NCBI RefSeq assembly: GCF_918814755.1 | Contig: NZ_CAKKNT010000006.1 | Location: 1 to 64,000, forward strand | Reading direction: 5' to 3' | DNA: 64,000 bases | From: Periweissella ghanensis | GTDB taxonomy: Bacteria; Bacillota; Bacilli; Lactobacillales; Lactobacillaceae | Shown: piece after piece, positions 8,986 to 17,909 of the stretch | Layout of the letters: each line of letters starts with the position of its first letter | Position numbering within the stretch: the stretch's first letter is position 1 | The notes under the pieces: generated by a model | The model's input: only the letters and a program-made list of their open reading frames with translations | Databases searched by the model: none | Told to the model about the DNA's origin: nothing | Position numbers and translations under genes: made by a program

Positions 8986-9013
8986 TTGCAGTTTATTAAA
9001 AATCAGCTATCAT
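8986..9013 (+). promoter_or_regulatory. Putative promoter of the phosphoglycerate mutase gene
   Basis: TTGCAG, a 16-nt spacer and TATCAT, 52 nt before the start codon. Confidence 0.4.
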
Positions 9014-9065
9014 TGGTGAAAAAGGTAACAAGTATTATTGAATACGTTAATTGTGAGGAACTGAG

Positions 9066-9728
9066 ATGGTTGATTTATACATTATGCGCCATGGTCAAAG
9101 TACAGCTAATCGGGATAATATTTTTACAGGTTGGAGTGATGTGGCTTTGACGACCCAAGGCGTGGATCAAGCTAAAGTAGCGGGGCAAAAATTAGCAGCT
9201 GCTAACGTTCACTTTACGCAAGTCCATACATCATATTTACGCCGGGCGATTCAAACGGCTAATATTGTGTTGGAAGAGCTCAATCAATTGTATCTACCAC
9301 TGCATAAATCATGGCGTTTAAATGAACGGCATTATGGGGCGTTACGGGGGATGAACAAAGACGAGGCTAAAGCGGAATTTGGTGCTTGGCAAGTTCACCA
9401 GTGGCGGCGTTCATACGTGGCCGTGCCACCATTGTTACCAACCACGGAAGCTAAACGCCAATATCCGTTGGGATTAGAACCACGTGGGGAAAGCTTAGCA
9501 ATGGCTTCAGCCCGGTTGTTACCGTATTGGCAAGACGTTATTGCCCCCGAATTACGTCAAGGCCATAATCAATTAATTGTCGCCCATGGTAGTACGCTGC
9601 GGGCGTTGATAAAATATCTGGAACAAATTGACGATGCCGATATTATGCAAGTTGAGGTCGATAATGGTAGTCCAATTCATTATCAACTCGATGACCAATT
9701 AAAAATACTAAAAAAAGAGTTCGTATAA
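9066..9728 (+). CDS. gpmA: 2,3-bisphosphoglycerate-dependent phosphoglycerate mutase
   Basis: The enzyme interconverts 3- and 2-phosphoglycerate in glycolysis. Its 220 residues start with the phosphohistidine motif [19 protein letters not shown] (H9), followed by [14 protein letters not shown] (85-98), [10 protein letters not shown] (113-122) and the second catalytic VAHGST (H174). This set marks the dPGM/GpmA subfamily rather than a general histidine phosphatase. The normally conserved C-terminal segment is short, and lactic acid bacteria often hold several paralogues, so this may not be the main glycolytic copy. GAGGAACTGAG precedes the ATG. Its stop codon lies inside the terminator stem. 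Confidence 0.85.
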   Translation: MVDLYIMRHGQSTANRDNIFTGWSDVALTTQGVDQAKVAGQKLAAANVHFTQVHTSYLRRAIQTANIVLEELNQLYLPLHKSWRLNERHYGALRGMNKDEAKAEFGAWQVHQWRRSYVAVPPLLPTTEAKRQYPLGLEPRGESLAMASARLLPYWQDVIAPELRQGHNQLIVAHGSTLRALIKYLEQIDDADIMQVEVDNGSPIHYQLDDQLKILKKEFV

Positions 9729-9744
9729 ATACGAACTCTTTTTT
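9711..9744. terminator. Bidirectional terminator overlapping the gpmA stop
   Basis: AAAAAAGAGTTCGTA pairs perfectly with TACGAACTCTTTTTT around a 4-nt loop. The left arm encodes the last codons of gpmA. It also serves the convergent polyprenyl synthase gene. Confidence 0.92.
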
Positions 9745-9783
9745 GACGGAAAATATTTACGGGTGTACAACCACTAAAATACG

Positions 9784-10767
9784 TTAGTTTTTACGTTTTA
9801 AAAGCTGGGTTGTTAATTGTAATAAGATTTTCTTAGCCGGTTTATCAGGTAAGTTTTCAATCTCAGCAAGCGCTTTACGCGTATATTCTTTAGCAAGTTC
9901 TTTGGCGGGCGTTAAACCATGGGCTTTGACAAGGCGGTCTAACACTAATGCTTCATCATCACTAATATCGTTGCGCTTTTGTAAAATCGGTAAGACGTCG
10001 GCTTTATGCGTTGCCATTGTAAAGATAAGTGGTGCTGAATAAACCCCTTGGCGTAAATCTTCAAGGGTTGGCTTACCAATTGCTTTACTTGATTCTTCGT
10101 AATCGAGAATGTCATCAAGAATTTGAAAAGCCATCCCAATATTACGCCCAATTTGTTCAGCATTCGCCAAAAATTCAGCAGGTGCATTTTCTTTGTTAGC
10201 ACCAATTGTGGTTGCTAATGCAAATAGTTCGGCAGTTTTACCATCGATTTGTTTTAAGTAACGTTCAATCGTCATATCAAAATCATAGCGGGCATCTTTT
10301 TGATTTAACTCACCAGCCAATAAGTTATTAAGGTATTGGATATCCCGTTGAATTGCATCAAGATCGAGGTGATTTTTACTTAATAAGCGGAAAACCACAA
10401 CAAATAAATAATCCCCAGCATAAACAGCAACATCTTTACCAAATTGTTGTTGTATTGAGGGGAGATGCCGCCGTGTTGGAGCGTCATCAATAATGTCATC
10501 ATGGATTAGTGATGCGGCATGAAGCGTTTCAATTGCGGCAGCTAATCCTAGGATTCGTTGATGATCAATCTCATAAAAAGAAGACATTAAGAGGGTATAA
10601 GCTGGTCGCAGCATTTTACCGCCATTTTCAATCATTTTAATAATGGCCTTTTTAACATCTGACTCGTCAAGATTAATATTTTGTTCAATTAGCTCAACAA
10701 CCGCTCCAAGGTCCTTTTTTAAGGATGGATATTTAATCCAAAGCGGGTGAAGTTGCGTGTGCGCCAT
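9784..10767 (-). CDS. Polyprenyl diphosphate synthase, trans type
   Basis: This enzyme elongates allylic diphosphates with isopentenyl diphosphate. The 327-residue protein has both Asp-rich motifs: DDIID (90-94, followed by RR) and DDILD (near 217), plus GGKMLRP (49-55). Small residues before the first motif (HAASLIH) indicate a medium- or long-chain product rather than farnesyl or geranylgeranyl. It resembles HepT/component II enzymes. No small partner subunit is adjacent. The product may supply the MenA-like prenyltransferase at 15478. AAGGGG precedes the ATG. Chain length cannot be fixed from sequence alone. Confidence 0.88.
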   Translation of the reverse strand: MAHTQLHPLWIKYPSLKKDLGAVVELIEQNINLDESDVKKAIIKMIENGGKMLRPAYTLLMSSFYEIDHQRILGLAAAIETLHAASLIHDDIIDDAPTRRHLPSIQQQFGKDVAVYAGDYLFVVVFRLLSKNHLDLDAIQRDIQYLNNLLAGELNQKDARYDFDMTIERYLKQIDGKTAELFALATTIGANKENAPAEFLANAEQIGRNIGMAFQILDDILDYEESSKAIGKPTLEDLRQGVYSAPLIFTMATHKADVLPILQKRNDISDDEALVLDRLVKAHGLTPAKELAKEYTRKALAEIENLPDKPAKKILLQLTTQLLKRKN

Positions 10768-11070
10768 AAAGCTTCCCCTTCTAAATCCAAATTTAAGCCG
10801 TATACTTAGGTTGGTTAAGTAAATATGAGCTTAAATAAATTACTTACTAAAATATACTTTATACTAATAATACCAAAAAACAATCAAAGTGACTAAGGTA
10901 ATTATTTGTTAACATCGCTTTTTTGATTGATAACTTATACATTAGATTAAATTGTAGTAATAACCAAGGCGGGTTTAGTTAGAATCGCTTGCTAAAATGT
11001 GGTAAAATTTTGGCTATTCTGATAAAAAAATAACTTTAAAAATAAACGTTAAAATACGAAAGGAACGCCG
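10768..11070. other. Intergenic region between polyprenyl synthase and ecfA1
   Basis: About 300 AT-rich bases between divergent genes. It holds a minus-strand promoter (10858-10887) and presumably the ecf promoter, for which no clear -35/-10 pair stands out; TAAAAT near 11002 is one option. No open frame, strong hairpin or riboswitch motif was seen. Confidence 0.5.
10858..10887 (-). promoter_or_regulatory. Putative promoter of the polyprenyl synthase gene
   Basis: On the minus strand, TTGATT, an 18-nt spacer and TATAAA, about 90 nt upstream of the start codon. Confidence 0.4.
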
Positions 11071-11913
11071 ATGAATAACATTATTGAAGTAAAAAATATT
11101 TCATACCAATATCCTAGTAGTGAAACTAAAGCCCTCGATAATTTATCTTTAAGTATTGCTAAGGGTGAATGGGTCGCTATTATTGGCCATAATGGTTCAG
11201 GTAAATCAACTTTAGCTAAGTTATTAAACTACTTGTTGGTCGCCGATGAAGGTGAAATTATTGTTGATGGCCAGGTAGTTAACGAAGCCAATATGTGGCA
11301 GGTACGAAATAAAATTGGGATGGTCTTTCAAAATCCTGAAAACCAATTTGTCGGCGCGACCGTCGCTGATGATGTCGCCTTTGGGTTGGAAAATCGCGGA
11401 ATTGACCGGGCCGAAATGTTAAAATTAGTGCCAGCTGCCCTTAAAGAAGTACAAATGGATGCGTTTGCTGATCGCGAACCCACACATTTATCCGGTGGTC
11501 AAAAACAACGTGTGGCATTAGCGGGGATTATTGCGGTCGCACCTAAAATTATCATTCTTGATGAAGCCACGGCGATGCTTGACCCTAAAGGGCGCCAAGA
11601 GGTGATTGCAGCAATTCGCAAACTCAAACACCAATTAGGAGCCGAGTTAACGGTGCTTTCAATTACCCATGATATTGATGAAGCCGCTGATGCTGATCGC
11701 ATTATTGTGATTAATGATGGTCAAATGGTTGATGAGGGCACGCCGGCTGAAATCTTTAGCGTTGGGCCACGGTTACTTGAATTAGGCTTAGACGTACCAT
11801 TTGCCGAACAATTAAAGGCAGCATTAAGGCAGTTGAATGTGCCAGTTCCCACGGAATATTTAGATGAAGAAAGGTTGGTCACTTGGTTATGGCAATTGAA
11901 TTCAAAAATGTAA
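11071..11913 (+). CDS. ecfA1: ECF transporter energy-coupling ATPase EcfA1
   Basis: EcfA1 is one of two ATPases of the energy-coupling module that drives vitamin-specific S components. The 280-residue protein has Walker A GHNGSGKST (39-47), Q-loop QNPENQ, signature LSGGQKQR, Walker B IIILDEATAML and switch His in SITHDIDEA. QNPENQF and EATAML are typical of A1. It is first of an ecfA1-ecfA2-ecfT-truA string with overlapping genes, the order standard in lactobacilli. No S component is in the operon (a group II system); one lies at 20498. AAAGGA precedes the ATG. Confidence 0.95.
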   Translation: MNNIIEVKNISYQYPSSETKALDNLSLSIAKGEWVAIIGHNGSGKSTLAKLLNYLLVADEGEIIVDGQVVNEANMWQVRNKIGMVFQNPENQFVGATVADDVAFGLENRGIDRAEMLKLVPAALKEVQMDAFADREPTHLSGGQKQRVALAGIIAVAPKIIILDEATAMLDPKGRQEVIAAIRKLKHQLGAELTVLSITHDIDEAADADRIIVINDGQMVDEGTPAEIFSVGPRLLELGLDVPFAEQLKAALRQLNVPVPTEYLDEERLVTWLWQLNSKM

Positions 11914-12755
11914 ATTATACTTATCAAGTGGGCACGCCCTTTGCCAATAACGCTTTAACGGATTTGAACTTTACGATTAAACCACAGTCATATACGGCCT
12001 TGATTGGCCATACTGGCTCGGGTAAATCAACTATTCTACAATTGTTAGACGGTTTGATTAAACCAACGACTGGGCAAATTATTTTTGATGAGCACGTGAT
12101 TGATAATAAAACGTCACAAAAAGTCCTCGCCAAAGTTCGCCAACATGTTGGGATTGTTTTTCAATTTCCGGAAAGTCAATTATTTGAACAAACAGTCTTA
12201 AAAGACGTCATGTTTGGCCCACAAAATTTTGGTAAAACGGCCCAAGAAGCCCAAGCATTAGCAGAAAAAGCGTTACGTTTAGTAAATTTACCCGAAGAAC
12301 ATTGGCAAAAATCACCATTTGATTTATCCGGTGGGCAAATGCGGCGCGTGGCAATTGCTGGGGTCTTAGCGATTGAACCAAGCATTTTAATTTTAGATGA
12401 ACCAACGGCTGGATTAGATCCAGTTGGTCGCAAAGAAATGATGCAAATGTTTGCCCAATTACAGCAACAACAAAATTTGACAATCATTTTAGTAACACAC
12501 CAGATGGAAGACGTCGCAGAATATGCGGATGATGTCTTAGTGATGGTGGGGGGCAAGTTAGTTAAACACGCCACGCCAAGTGCAATTTTTGCAGATATTG
12601 CGTGGCTTCAAGCGCAACAACTTGATGTGCCCCATGCCGTGTTATTTAAAAATAAATTACAAGCACAGGGCTTGGAGTTACCTACCTCAATCATCAATGT
12701 TGAGCAACTTGCCCAAAGCTTACAACAATACTTGCAAAAAGGAGACCAGGGATGA
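11889..12755 (+). CDS. ecfA2: ECF transporter energy-coupling ATPase EcfA2
   Basis: This is the second ATPase of the ECF module. From the chosen ATG the protein has 288 residues and starts MAIEFKNVNYTYQVGTPF, a typical EcfA2 N-terminus; Walker A is GHTGSGKST (40-48), Q-loop QFPESQLF, signature LSGGQMRRVAIAG and Walker B ILILDEPTAGLDP. The start is not fully settled: a TTG two codons earlier (11883) has better spacing from AGAAAGG, while the ATG fits the family. The gene overlaps the end of ecfA1 and its stop overlaps the ecfT start. Confidence 0.94.
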   Translation: MAIEFKNVNYTYQVGTPFANNALTDLNFTIKPQSYTALIGHTGSGKSTILQLLDGLIKPTTGQIIFDEHVIDNKTSQKVLAKVRQHVGIVFQFPESQLFEQTVLKDVMFGPQNFGKTAQEAQALAEKALRLVNLPEEHWQKSPFDLSGGQMRRVAIAGVLAIEPSILILDEPTAGLDPVGRKEMMQMFAQLQQQQNLTIILVTHQMEDVAEYADDVLVMVGGKLVKHATPSAIFADIAWLQAQQLDVPHAVLFKNKLQAQGLELPTSIINVEQLAQSLQQYLQKGDQG

Positions 12756-13552
12756 GTAATATGATAATTGGGCGGTATGTACCAGGAAATTCAATTATTC
12801 ACCGCCTTGATCCACGGGCCAAACTAATTTTAAGTGTGAGCTTTATTATTTTGATTTTCCTGGCCAATAGTTGGTTAGGTTATCTAATATTAGGCCTCTT
12901 TACGTTGCTAGCGGTGGCTAGTACGAAAATTAGTTTGGCGATTTATTTAAAAGGCCTCAAACCAGTACTATGGTTAATTGTTTTTACAATTATTTTGCAG
13001 CTGTTCTTTTCACCAGCCGGCCATGTGTATCTAGCATTTGGACCGTTTATGATTACCAATACTGGGATTATCAATGCGGTATATGTCTTTTTACGTTTTT
13101 TATTTATTATTTTAATGTCAACGGTCTTAACGTTAACGACGCAACCATTAGCCTTAGCCGATGCGTTGGAATATTTAATGAAGCCATTGTTAAAAGTTAA
13201 ATTTCCGGTCTATGAGTTATCCTTAATGCTCGCCATTGCGTTGCGCTTTGTGCCAACATTGATGGATGAAACGGTTAAAGTGATGAATGCTCAACGTGCG
13301 CGCGGGGTTGATTTTGCCAGTGGCTCGATTGTTAAGCGTAGTAAAGCGATTGTGCCAATTTTAATTCCCTTGTTTGTTGGTGCGATTCAACGCGCAATTG
13401 ATTTAGGGGATGCAATGGAAGCCCGCGGTTATCAAGGTGGTGAAAATCGAACTAAGTATCGGGTTCTTGCTTGGCACCGCCGTGATTCGCTGGCAGTATT
13501 GATATTTATTGGTGTTTTAGTAGTTTTAATTGCCACACGTTTTTTGATTTAG
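12752..13552 (+). CDS. ecfT: ECF transporter transmembrane protein EcfT
   Basis: EcfT is the membrane scaffold linking EcfA1/A2 to the S components. The 266-residue protein opens with IIGRYVPGNSIIHRLDPRAK, typical of EcfT, and has about five to six transmembrane helices. The cytoplasmic coupling region holds MNAQRARGVDF (with the Ala-Arg-Gly coupling motif) and MEARGYQGG. The ATG overlaps the ecfA2 stop (ATGA), which implies translational coupling. GGAGACCAGGG lies upstream. Confidence 0.95.
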   Translation: MSNMIIGRYVPGNSIIHRLDPRAKLILSVSFIILIFLANSWLGYLILGLFTLLAVASTKISLAIYLKGLKPVLWLIVFTIILQLFFSPAGHVYLAFGPFMITNTGIINAVYVFLRFLFIILMSTVLTLTTQPLALADALEYLMKPLLKVKFPVYELSLMLAIALRFVPTLMDETVKVMNAQRARGVDFASGSIVKRSKAIVPILIPLFVGAIQRAIDLGDAMEARGYQGGENRTKYRVLAWHRRDSLAVLIFIGVLVVLIATRFLI

Positions 13553-13562
13553 GAAGGGTAGT

Positions 13563-14330
13563 ATGCCAAGATATAAAGTAACAATTGCTTATGATGGGAC
13601 TGATTTTGCCGGGTTTCAACGCCAACCCGAACAACGCACGATTGAATCAGTCTTAACGCGGGTCGTCAATAAAATTGCCAAAAATGATGCCGGCACGATT
13701 GAAGTTTTTGGTTCAGGCCGCACCGATTCGGGAGTGCATGCGTATGGCCAAGTGGTGCATTTTGATTTGCCGTTCGCTATTCCAGCTGAAGGGTTACGGC
13801 ATGGCTTAAATTCAATGTTTCCACTGGATTTAATGGCGGTGGCCGTTGAACAAGTTGCCGATGATTTTCATAGTCGGTTTAACACCCATGGTAAGCAATA
13901 CCGGTATAAAATTGCTCGGAATGAATTTGTTGATCCATTTAAACGCCGCTATGCTTACAATTTTAAATATAATCTCGATTTAGATTTGATTAAAACGGCG
14001 ATGCAAGATTTAGTGGGAGTCCATGATTTTACCAGTTTTGCAGCAGCTGGTAATTCAACTAAAGATTTTGTGCGTGAAATTTATGATGTCCAACTAGTTG
14101 AATATCCAGAATTAAATGAAATTCATTTTGTATTTACTGGGAATGGCTTTTTATACAACCAAGTCCGCATTATGACGGCCGTCCTCTTAGAAGTTGGGAC
14201 CAAGAAGCGGCCAGTACACGATATTTTACGTTTGTTTGAAGTTAAAAATCGTTTGGAAGCACCGCTAACCGCGCCAGCACACGGCTTGTATTTAGAAAAA
14301 GTTTTTTATGAAAATCACGATAAAGAATAA
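13563..14330 (+). CDS. truA: tRNA pseudouridine(38-40) synthase TruA
   Basis: TruA makes pseudouridine at positions 38-40 of the tRNA anticodon stem-loop. The 255-residue protein has normal length. It shows YDGTDFAGFQRQP (10-22), the catalytic Asp D55 in GSGRTDSGVHA, KQYRYKI, and late GNGFLYNQVRIM. AGGAAGG before the ATG and a 10-nt gap after ecfT make it the last gene of the ecf operon, a placement common across Firmicutes. Confidence 0.96.
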   Translation: MPRYKVTIAYDGTDFAGFQRQPEQRTIESVLTRVVNKIAKNDAGTIEVFGSGRTDSGVHAYGQVVHFDLPFAIPAEGLRHGLNSMFPLDLMAVAVEQVADDFHSRFNTHGKQYRYKIARNEFVDPFKRRYAYNFKYNLDLDLIKTAMQDLVGVHDFTSFAAAGNSTKDFVREIYDVQLVEYPELNEIHFVFTGNGFLYNQVRIMTAVLLEVGTKKRPVHDILRLFEVKNRLEAPLTAPAHGLYLEKVFYENHDKE

Positions 14331-14364
14331 AGTTAATTTTTTGCAAAATTTGCGCACATTTTAA

Positions 14365-14393
14365 TTGACTTTACCTATACTTACCAGTAATAT
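14365..14393 (+). promoter_or_regulatory. Promoter of rplM-rpsI
   Basis: TTGACT, a 17-nt spacer and TAATAT, the best promoter match in this part of the window. Transcription would start near 14400 and leave an 85-nt leader. Confidence 0.7.
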
Positions 14394-14396
14394 TAA

Positions 14397-14455
14397 GGAC
14401 GGTATTGTTTACCATCCACATTTTAAAAGTCCCGGTAAGATTTGAAAAATTGATT
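14397..14455 (+). promoter_or_regulatory. Candidate L13 leader (r-protein autoregulatory RNA)
   Basis: The rplM leader contains GGAC (14397-14400) able to pair with GTCC (about 14431-14434), an inner GGTA/TACC pairing, and AAGTCCCGGTAAGATTTG just after. Position, size and the CCCGGTAAG-type segment fit the L13 leader family of Firmicutes, where L13 represses its own operon. The match is from memory of the family and is not scored. Confidence 0.45.
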
Positions 14456-14484
14456 GTAAACAGACAAAAACGGAGGAATTTTCC

Positions 14485-14928
14485 ATGCGCACTACATTTA
14501 TGGCAAAACCAGGCGAAATTGAACGCAAATGGTACATTGTTGACGCTACTGACATCTCATTAGGTCGTCTTTCATCAGTTGTAGCTTCAATTTTACGTGG
14601 TAAGAACAAGCCTACATTCACACCTAACGTTGACACAGGTGACAACGTAATCGTTATCAACGCTTCTGCAGTTAAGTTAACTGGTAAGAAAGCTACTGAT
14701 AAGATTTACTACCACCACTCAAACCACCCAGGTGGATTGAAGTCACGTCAAGCTGGTGACTTGCGCTCAAACAACCCAGAACGCTTAATTGAATTATCAG
14801 TTAAGGGTATGCTTCCAAAGGGTTCATTGGGCCGTAAGCAAGGTTTGAAACTTCACGTTTATGCTGATGCGAACCACAACCACTCAGCACAACAACCAGA
14901 AGTTTTAGATATCACTAACTTAATCTAA
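14485..14928 (+). CDS. rplM: 50S ribosomal protein L13
   Basis: L13 is an early-assembly protein of the large subunit that binds 23S rRNA. The 147-residue product has the standard length and the family blocks [26 protein letters not shown] and [11 protein letters not shown]. The N-terminus [16 protein letters not shown] is typical. Codon choice shifts to the highly expressed set compared with neighbours. GGAGGAATTTTCC precedes the ATG. It is the first gene of the rplM-rpsI pair, with rpsI 14 nt downstream. Confidence 0.98.
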   Translation: MRTTFMAKPGEIERKWYIVDATDISLGRLSSVVASILRGKNKPTFTPNVDTGDNVIVINASAVKLTGKKATDKIYYHHSNHPGGLKSRQAGDLRSNNPERLIELSVKGMLPKGSLGRKQGLKLHVYADANHNHSAQQPEVLDITNLI

Positions 14929-14942
14929 GGAGGAGAATGGAA

Positions 14943-15335
14943 ATGGCTACAGTTCAATACAGCGGCACAGGTCGTCGTAAAAATTCAGTTGCTCGTGTAC
15001 GTTTGGTACCAGGTAACGGTAAAGTAACTATGAATGGTAAAGACATTACTGAATACGTTCCATTCGCTAACTTACGTGAAGTTGTTATGCAACCTTTTGC
15101 AGTAACTGAAACTTCAGGTAACTACGATGTTCTTGTAAACGTAAACGGTGGTGGTTTCTCAGGTCAAGCTGGTGCAACTCGTCACGGTATTGCTCGCGCA
15201 TTACTTACAGTTGATCCAGATTTCCGCGGTCCATTGAAGCGTGCCGGTCTCTTGACTCGTGATGCACGTATCAAGGAACGTAAGAAACCAGGTCTTAAGA
15301 AAGCCCGTAAGGCTTCACAATTCTCAAAACGTTAA
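14943..15335 (+). CDS. rpsI: 30S ribosomal protein S9
   Basis: S9 sits in the small-subunit head, and its C-terminal tail contacts P-site tRNA. The 130-residue protein starts [18 protein letters not shown], has [19 protein letters not shown] in the middle and ends in the basic tail QFSKR. I chose the ATG at 14943 because AAGGAGG lies about 10 nt upstream and the N-terminus fits the family; an in-frame ATG two codons earlier is too close to the ribosome site. It is co-transcribed with rplM. Confidence 0.98.
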   Translation: MATVQYSGTGRRKNSVARVRLVPGNGKVTMNGKDITEYVPFANLREVVMQPFAVTETSGNYDVLVNVNGGGFSGQAGATRHGIARALLTVDPDFRGPLKRAGLLTRDARIKERKKPGLKKARKASQFSKR

Positions 15336-15412
15336 TTTTTGTTTTTCAAAAATTTCCATTTTGGAATTTCTTGGTGTAATCGCTGCCAAGCAGCCACAAT
15401 ACATTAAGATAA

Positions 15413-15446
15413 AAAAGGTCGATCCAGAAATGGGTCGACCTTTTTA
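15413..15446 (+). terminator. Terminator of rplM-rpsI
   Basis: AAAAAGGTCGATCC pairs with GGGTCGACCTTTTT around a short loop. It lies 80 nt after rpsI and just before the prenyltransferase gene. Confidence 0.85.
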
Positions 15447-15477
15447 TTAGTAAAAGATATGTTTAATGGAGAAGAAA

Positions 15478-16383
15478 ATGCAAAAAAAAGTTCTACTTGA
15501 TTTAGTTGAAATTAAATCCGGCATTGCTAGTGTCTTGCCGTTTTTAGTTGGTTTATTATATTCAGCATATGCAGGCTTAAAAATAGATTGGCTATCAATT
15601 GTAATGTTTTTCATTGCCGCCGTTTCATTTCATTTGGCTGCTAATGTTTGGGATAATTTCCAAGATTTTACCAACGCCAAGCATGAAACGTTTAAAGCTG
15701 GTATTAATGACGTGATTGGTCGTGAAGGTGTTGCTAAAAAACAAGTTATGACAGTTTTGGCAGTCTTAGTTGTACTTGCAACAGTTCTTGGGTTTGCAAC
15801 TTGGGCGCGCGTGGGTGGCTGGTTATGGCCATTACTTAGTTTGATTAGTTATGCCGTAGCTTTTTTCTACTCAGCTGGGCCCAAACCAATTTCACGCACC
15901 CCCTTTGGTGAATTAGCTTCAGGTCTTACAATGGGGTACATTATTGTCTTATTGGTAGTCTTGTTGAACAATCCAACGCATGTTGATTGGCGCTTAGCTG
16001 GCCAAGTTTTCCTCGTTTCTGGTTTAGGAGTCTTTAGTATTGCCAATATTATGCTAGCCAACAACATCGGTGATTTACCAGAAGATATTAAAGAAGATCG
16101 CCACACGTTAGCCTTTTACTTAGGGCAAACAAAGGGTTTGATTTTATACTTAATTTTATATGTATTAGGTTATGCGAGTTTAATTGCTGCGGTTGTAATG
16201 GGCATTTTACCATGGACGGTGTTAATTACGATTATTGCTATTCCAGTGATTATTAAGCACTTTAAGTTTTTCTGGCATGATCGAACGAAGCGCGGTTCAT
16301 TCTTGTTAACGATTAAAAACACCGTTATTTTAATGGCTTTGTTTATTATTGGAATGATTTTAGGCTTAATTTTTATTGGTTAA
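15478..16383 (+). CDS. menA: UbiA-family prenyltransferase, probable DHNA polyprenyltransferase (MenA-like)
   Basis: The family transfers a polyprenyl chain to an aromatic acceptor; MenA prenylates 1,4-dihydroxy-2-naphthoate to give demethylmenaquinone. The 301-residue membrane protein has about eight to nine helices. The first Asp-rich site is NVWDNFQDF (N56, D59, D63), and the second cytoplasmic loop has NNIGDLPEDIKEDR. The start is the ATG at 15478 with GGAGAAG 6 nt upstream; an ATG at 15466 has no ribosome site. No other men genes are present, so it may use DHNA from outside or serve another acceptor. Confidence 0.78.
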   Translation: MQKKVLLDLVEIKSGIASVLPFLVGLLYSAYAGLKIDWLSIVMFFIAAVSFHLAANVWDNFQDFTNAKHETFKAGINDVIGREGVAKKQVMTVLAVLVVLATVLGFATWARVGGWLWPLLSLISYAVAFFYSAGPKPISRTPFGELASGLTMGYIIVLLVVLLNNPTHVDWRLAGQVFLVSGLGVFSIANIMLANNIGDLPEDIKEDRHTLAFYLGQTKGLILYLILYVLGYASLIAAVVMGILPWTVLITIIAIPVIIKHFKFFWHDRTKRGSFLLTIKNTVILMALFIIGMILGLIFIG

Positions 16384-16525
16384 GTTAAAGACTTGCTAAT
16401 TGATGTAAAAAGTCGCATACTTATTACTTAGTGTATTATTAAAAATTTGGCGGCTACTATTTGGTGTCTTTAACAGCCAGGAAGCATTGAAATGGGTCGC
16501 GATGTTGATTTAAGGAGTAGTTAAA

Positions 16526-17575
16526 ATGACAGAGAAGACGACAAATTTTTGGAATGAAGTTGCTGCCAATGCAAAAGATGCAAATGGCAACAAACGACCT
16601 TTTTTAACTTTAGCACCCATGGAAGCCGTTACGGATACCGTATTTCGGCAAGTGGTAGCTAAAGCATGTGCCCCTGATGTATTCTTTACTGAATTCACGC
16701 ATGCACGTTCAATTACCCACCCCCAAGCGAAGTTTTCCGTGCAAGGGCGTTTATATGTTGACCCAGCGGAAGCTTTCCCAGTGGCGCAACTATGGGGTGA
16801 TAAGCCAGAAGATTTTGAAAAGACGGTACCTGAAGTTGTTGCGATGGGATATAAAGCCATTGACCTTAACATGGGTTGCCCAGATGGCACAGTCGTTAAA
16901 AACGGTGGAGGGAGTGATTTAATTCGCCACCCAGAAGCTGCTGAAGCAATTATTGCGGCGGCTCGTAAAGCTGGTGTACCAGTTAGTGTTAAGACCCGGA
17001 TTGGGTTTGCAAAAATTGAAGAGATGTACACATGGTTACCGTTCTTGTTAAAGCAAGACTTACCATTATTGACCGTCCACTTACGGACACGGCAAGAAAT
17101 GTCACGCGTACCAGCCCACTATGAATTAATTGATGAAATCGTGAAGATGCGTGATGAAATTGCCCCCAATACGCTATTACAAATTAATGGGGATATTGAA
17201 AATGCCAGCCATGCAATGGAACTAGGTAAACAACACCCAGGTGTCGACGGTTTCATGATTGGTCGGGGAATTTTTACAAATCCATTCTGTTTTGAATTAG
17301 AACCAAAAGATCATACATTAAAAGAAACGTTTGATTTATTACGTTTCCAATTAGATTTGTTTGATGATTTCTACAATCGATTTGGTTCACGTAAATTTGT
17401 TGCTTTACGTCGGTTCTTTAAAATTTATGTGCGCGGTTTACGTAACGCCCATGAATTACGCGAAAAGTTAATGGAAGCTAATTCAACTGATGAAGTACGC
17501 ACAATTATTAATGATTTAGAAAATCAATATGGGTTAGATGTGATGGATCCGCGTTTCCAAACTTTAAATGATTAA
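16526..17575 (+). CDS. tRNA-dihydrouridine synthase
   Basis: Dus enzymes reduce uridine to dihydrouridine in tRNA with FMN and NADPH. The 349-residue protein has LAPMEAVTDTVFRQ (29-42), the catalytic Cys C118 in DLNMGCPDG, VKTRIGF, and INGDIENA/MIGRGIFTNP for the FMN phosphate. A C-terminal helical domain follows. It belongs to the COG0042 branch common in lactobacilli, and I cannot say which tRNA position it modifies. AAGGAG lies 9 nt before the ATG. The 142-nt gap after menA suggests its own promoter. Confidence 0.92.
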   Translation: MTEKTTNFWNEVAANAKDANGNKRPFLTLAPMEAVTDTVFRQVVAKACAPDVFFTEFTHARSITHPQAKFSVQGRLYVDPAEAFPVAQLWGDKPEDFEKTVPEVVAMGYKAIDLNMGCPDGTVVKNGGGSDLIRHPEAAEAIIAAARKAGVPVSVKTRIGFAKIEEMYTWLPFLLKQDLPLLTVHLRTRQEMSRVPAHYELIDEIVKMRDEIAPNTLLQINGDIENASHAMELGKQHPGVDGFMIGRGIFTNPFCFELEPKDHTLKETFDLLRFQLDLFDDFYNRFGSRKFVALRRFFKIYVRGLRNAHELREKLMEANSTDEVRTIINDLENQYGLDVMDPRFQTLND

Positions 17576-17909
17576 AGCAGCGAATTTTAATTTTTAAATG
17601 AGAAATTACCGCTTAACTTAAAATTTTTTTAAAAATAAAATTGGAAATAATCACGCTTTATTTTTAAATAAAAAGCAGTTGTTAATTGATTAGCAACTGT
17701 TTTTTTTATTTACCAGACTAAGATTTTAAAACGAATACAACGAAAGAAACAAATATCTGCAAGTGATGATTATAAGATAAAAGTTGTATAGAATTATTAG
17801 GTGTTTTTTGATATTATTATTTAATTGATATTTTTTTATGAAAAAAGGCTTTCGCTTTTATGAAAAAATGTGTATTATCTAATAATCATATAGAAAGAAG
17901 GTAATGTTT
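17576..17909 (+). other. AT-rich intergenic region before the APC permease gene
   Basis: About 330 bases without a gene. It contains the dus terminator (17670-17707) and, near the right end, TATTAT (17873-17878) with a weak TTTCGC 17 nt upstream as a possible promoter. A direct repeat of TTTTATGAAAAAA occurs around 17835 and 17858. Nothing else was recognised. Confidence 0.5.
17670..17707 (+). terminator. Terminator after the dus gene
   Basis: AAAAAGCAGTTG pairs with CAACTGTTTTTTT across a 12-nt AT-rich loop. Confidence 0.8.

Noticed and set aside
16384-16525. Possible T-box or other leader before the dus gene
   Set aside because: No T-box sequence (AGGGTGGNACCGCG), specifier stem or terminator is present.
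17821-17878. cre-like TGAAAAAAGGCTTTCG before the APC permease
   Set aside because: The central CG is displaced and the match is poor. The region is simply AT-rich with a direct repeat.
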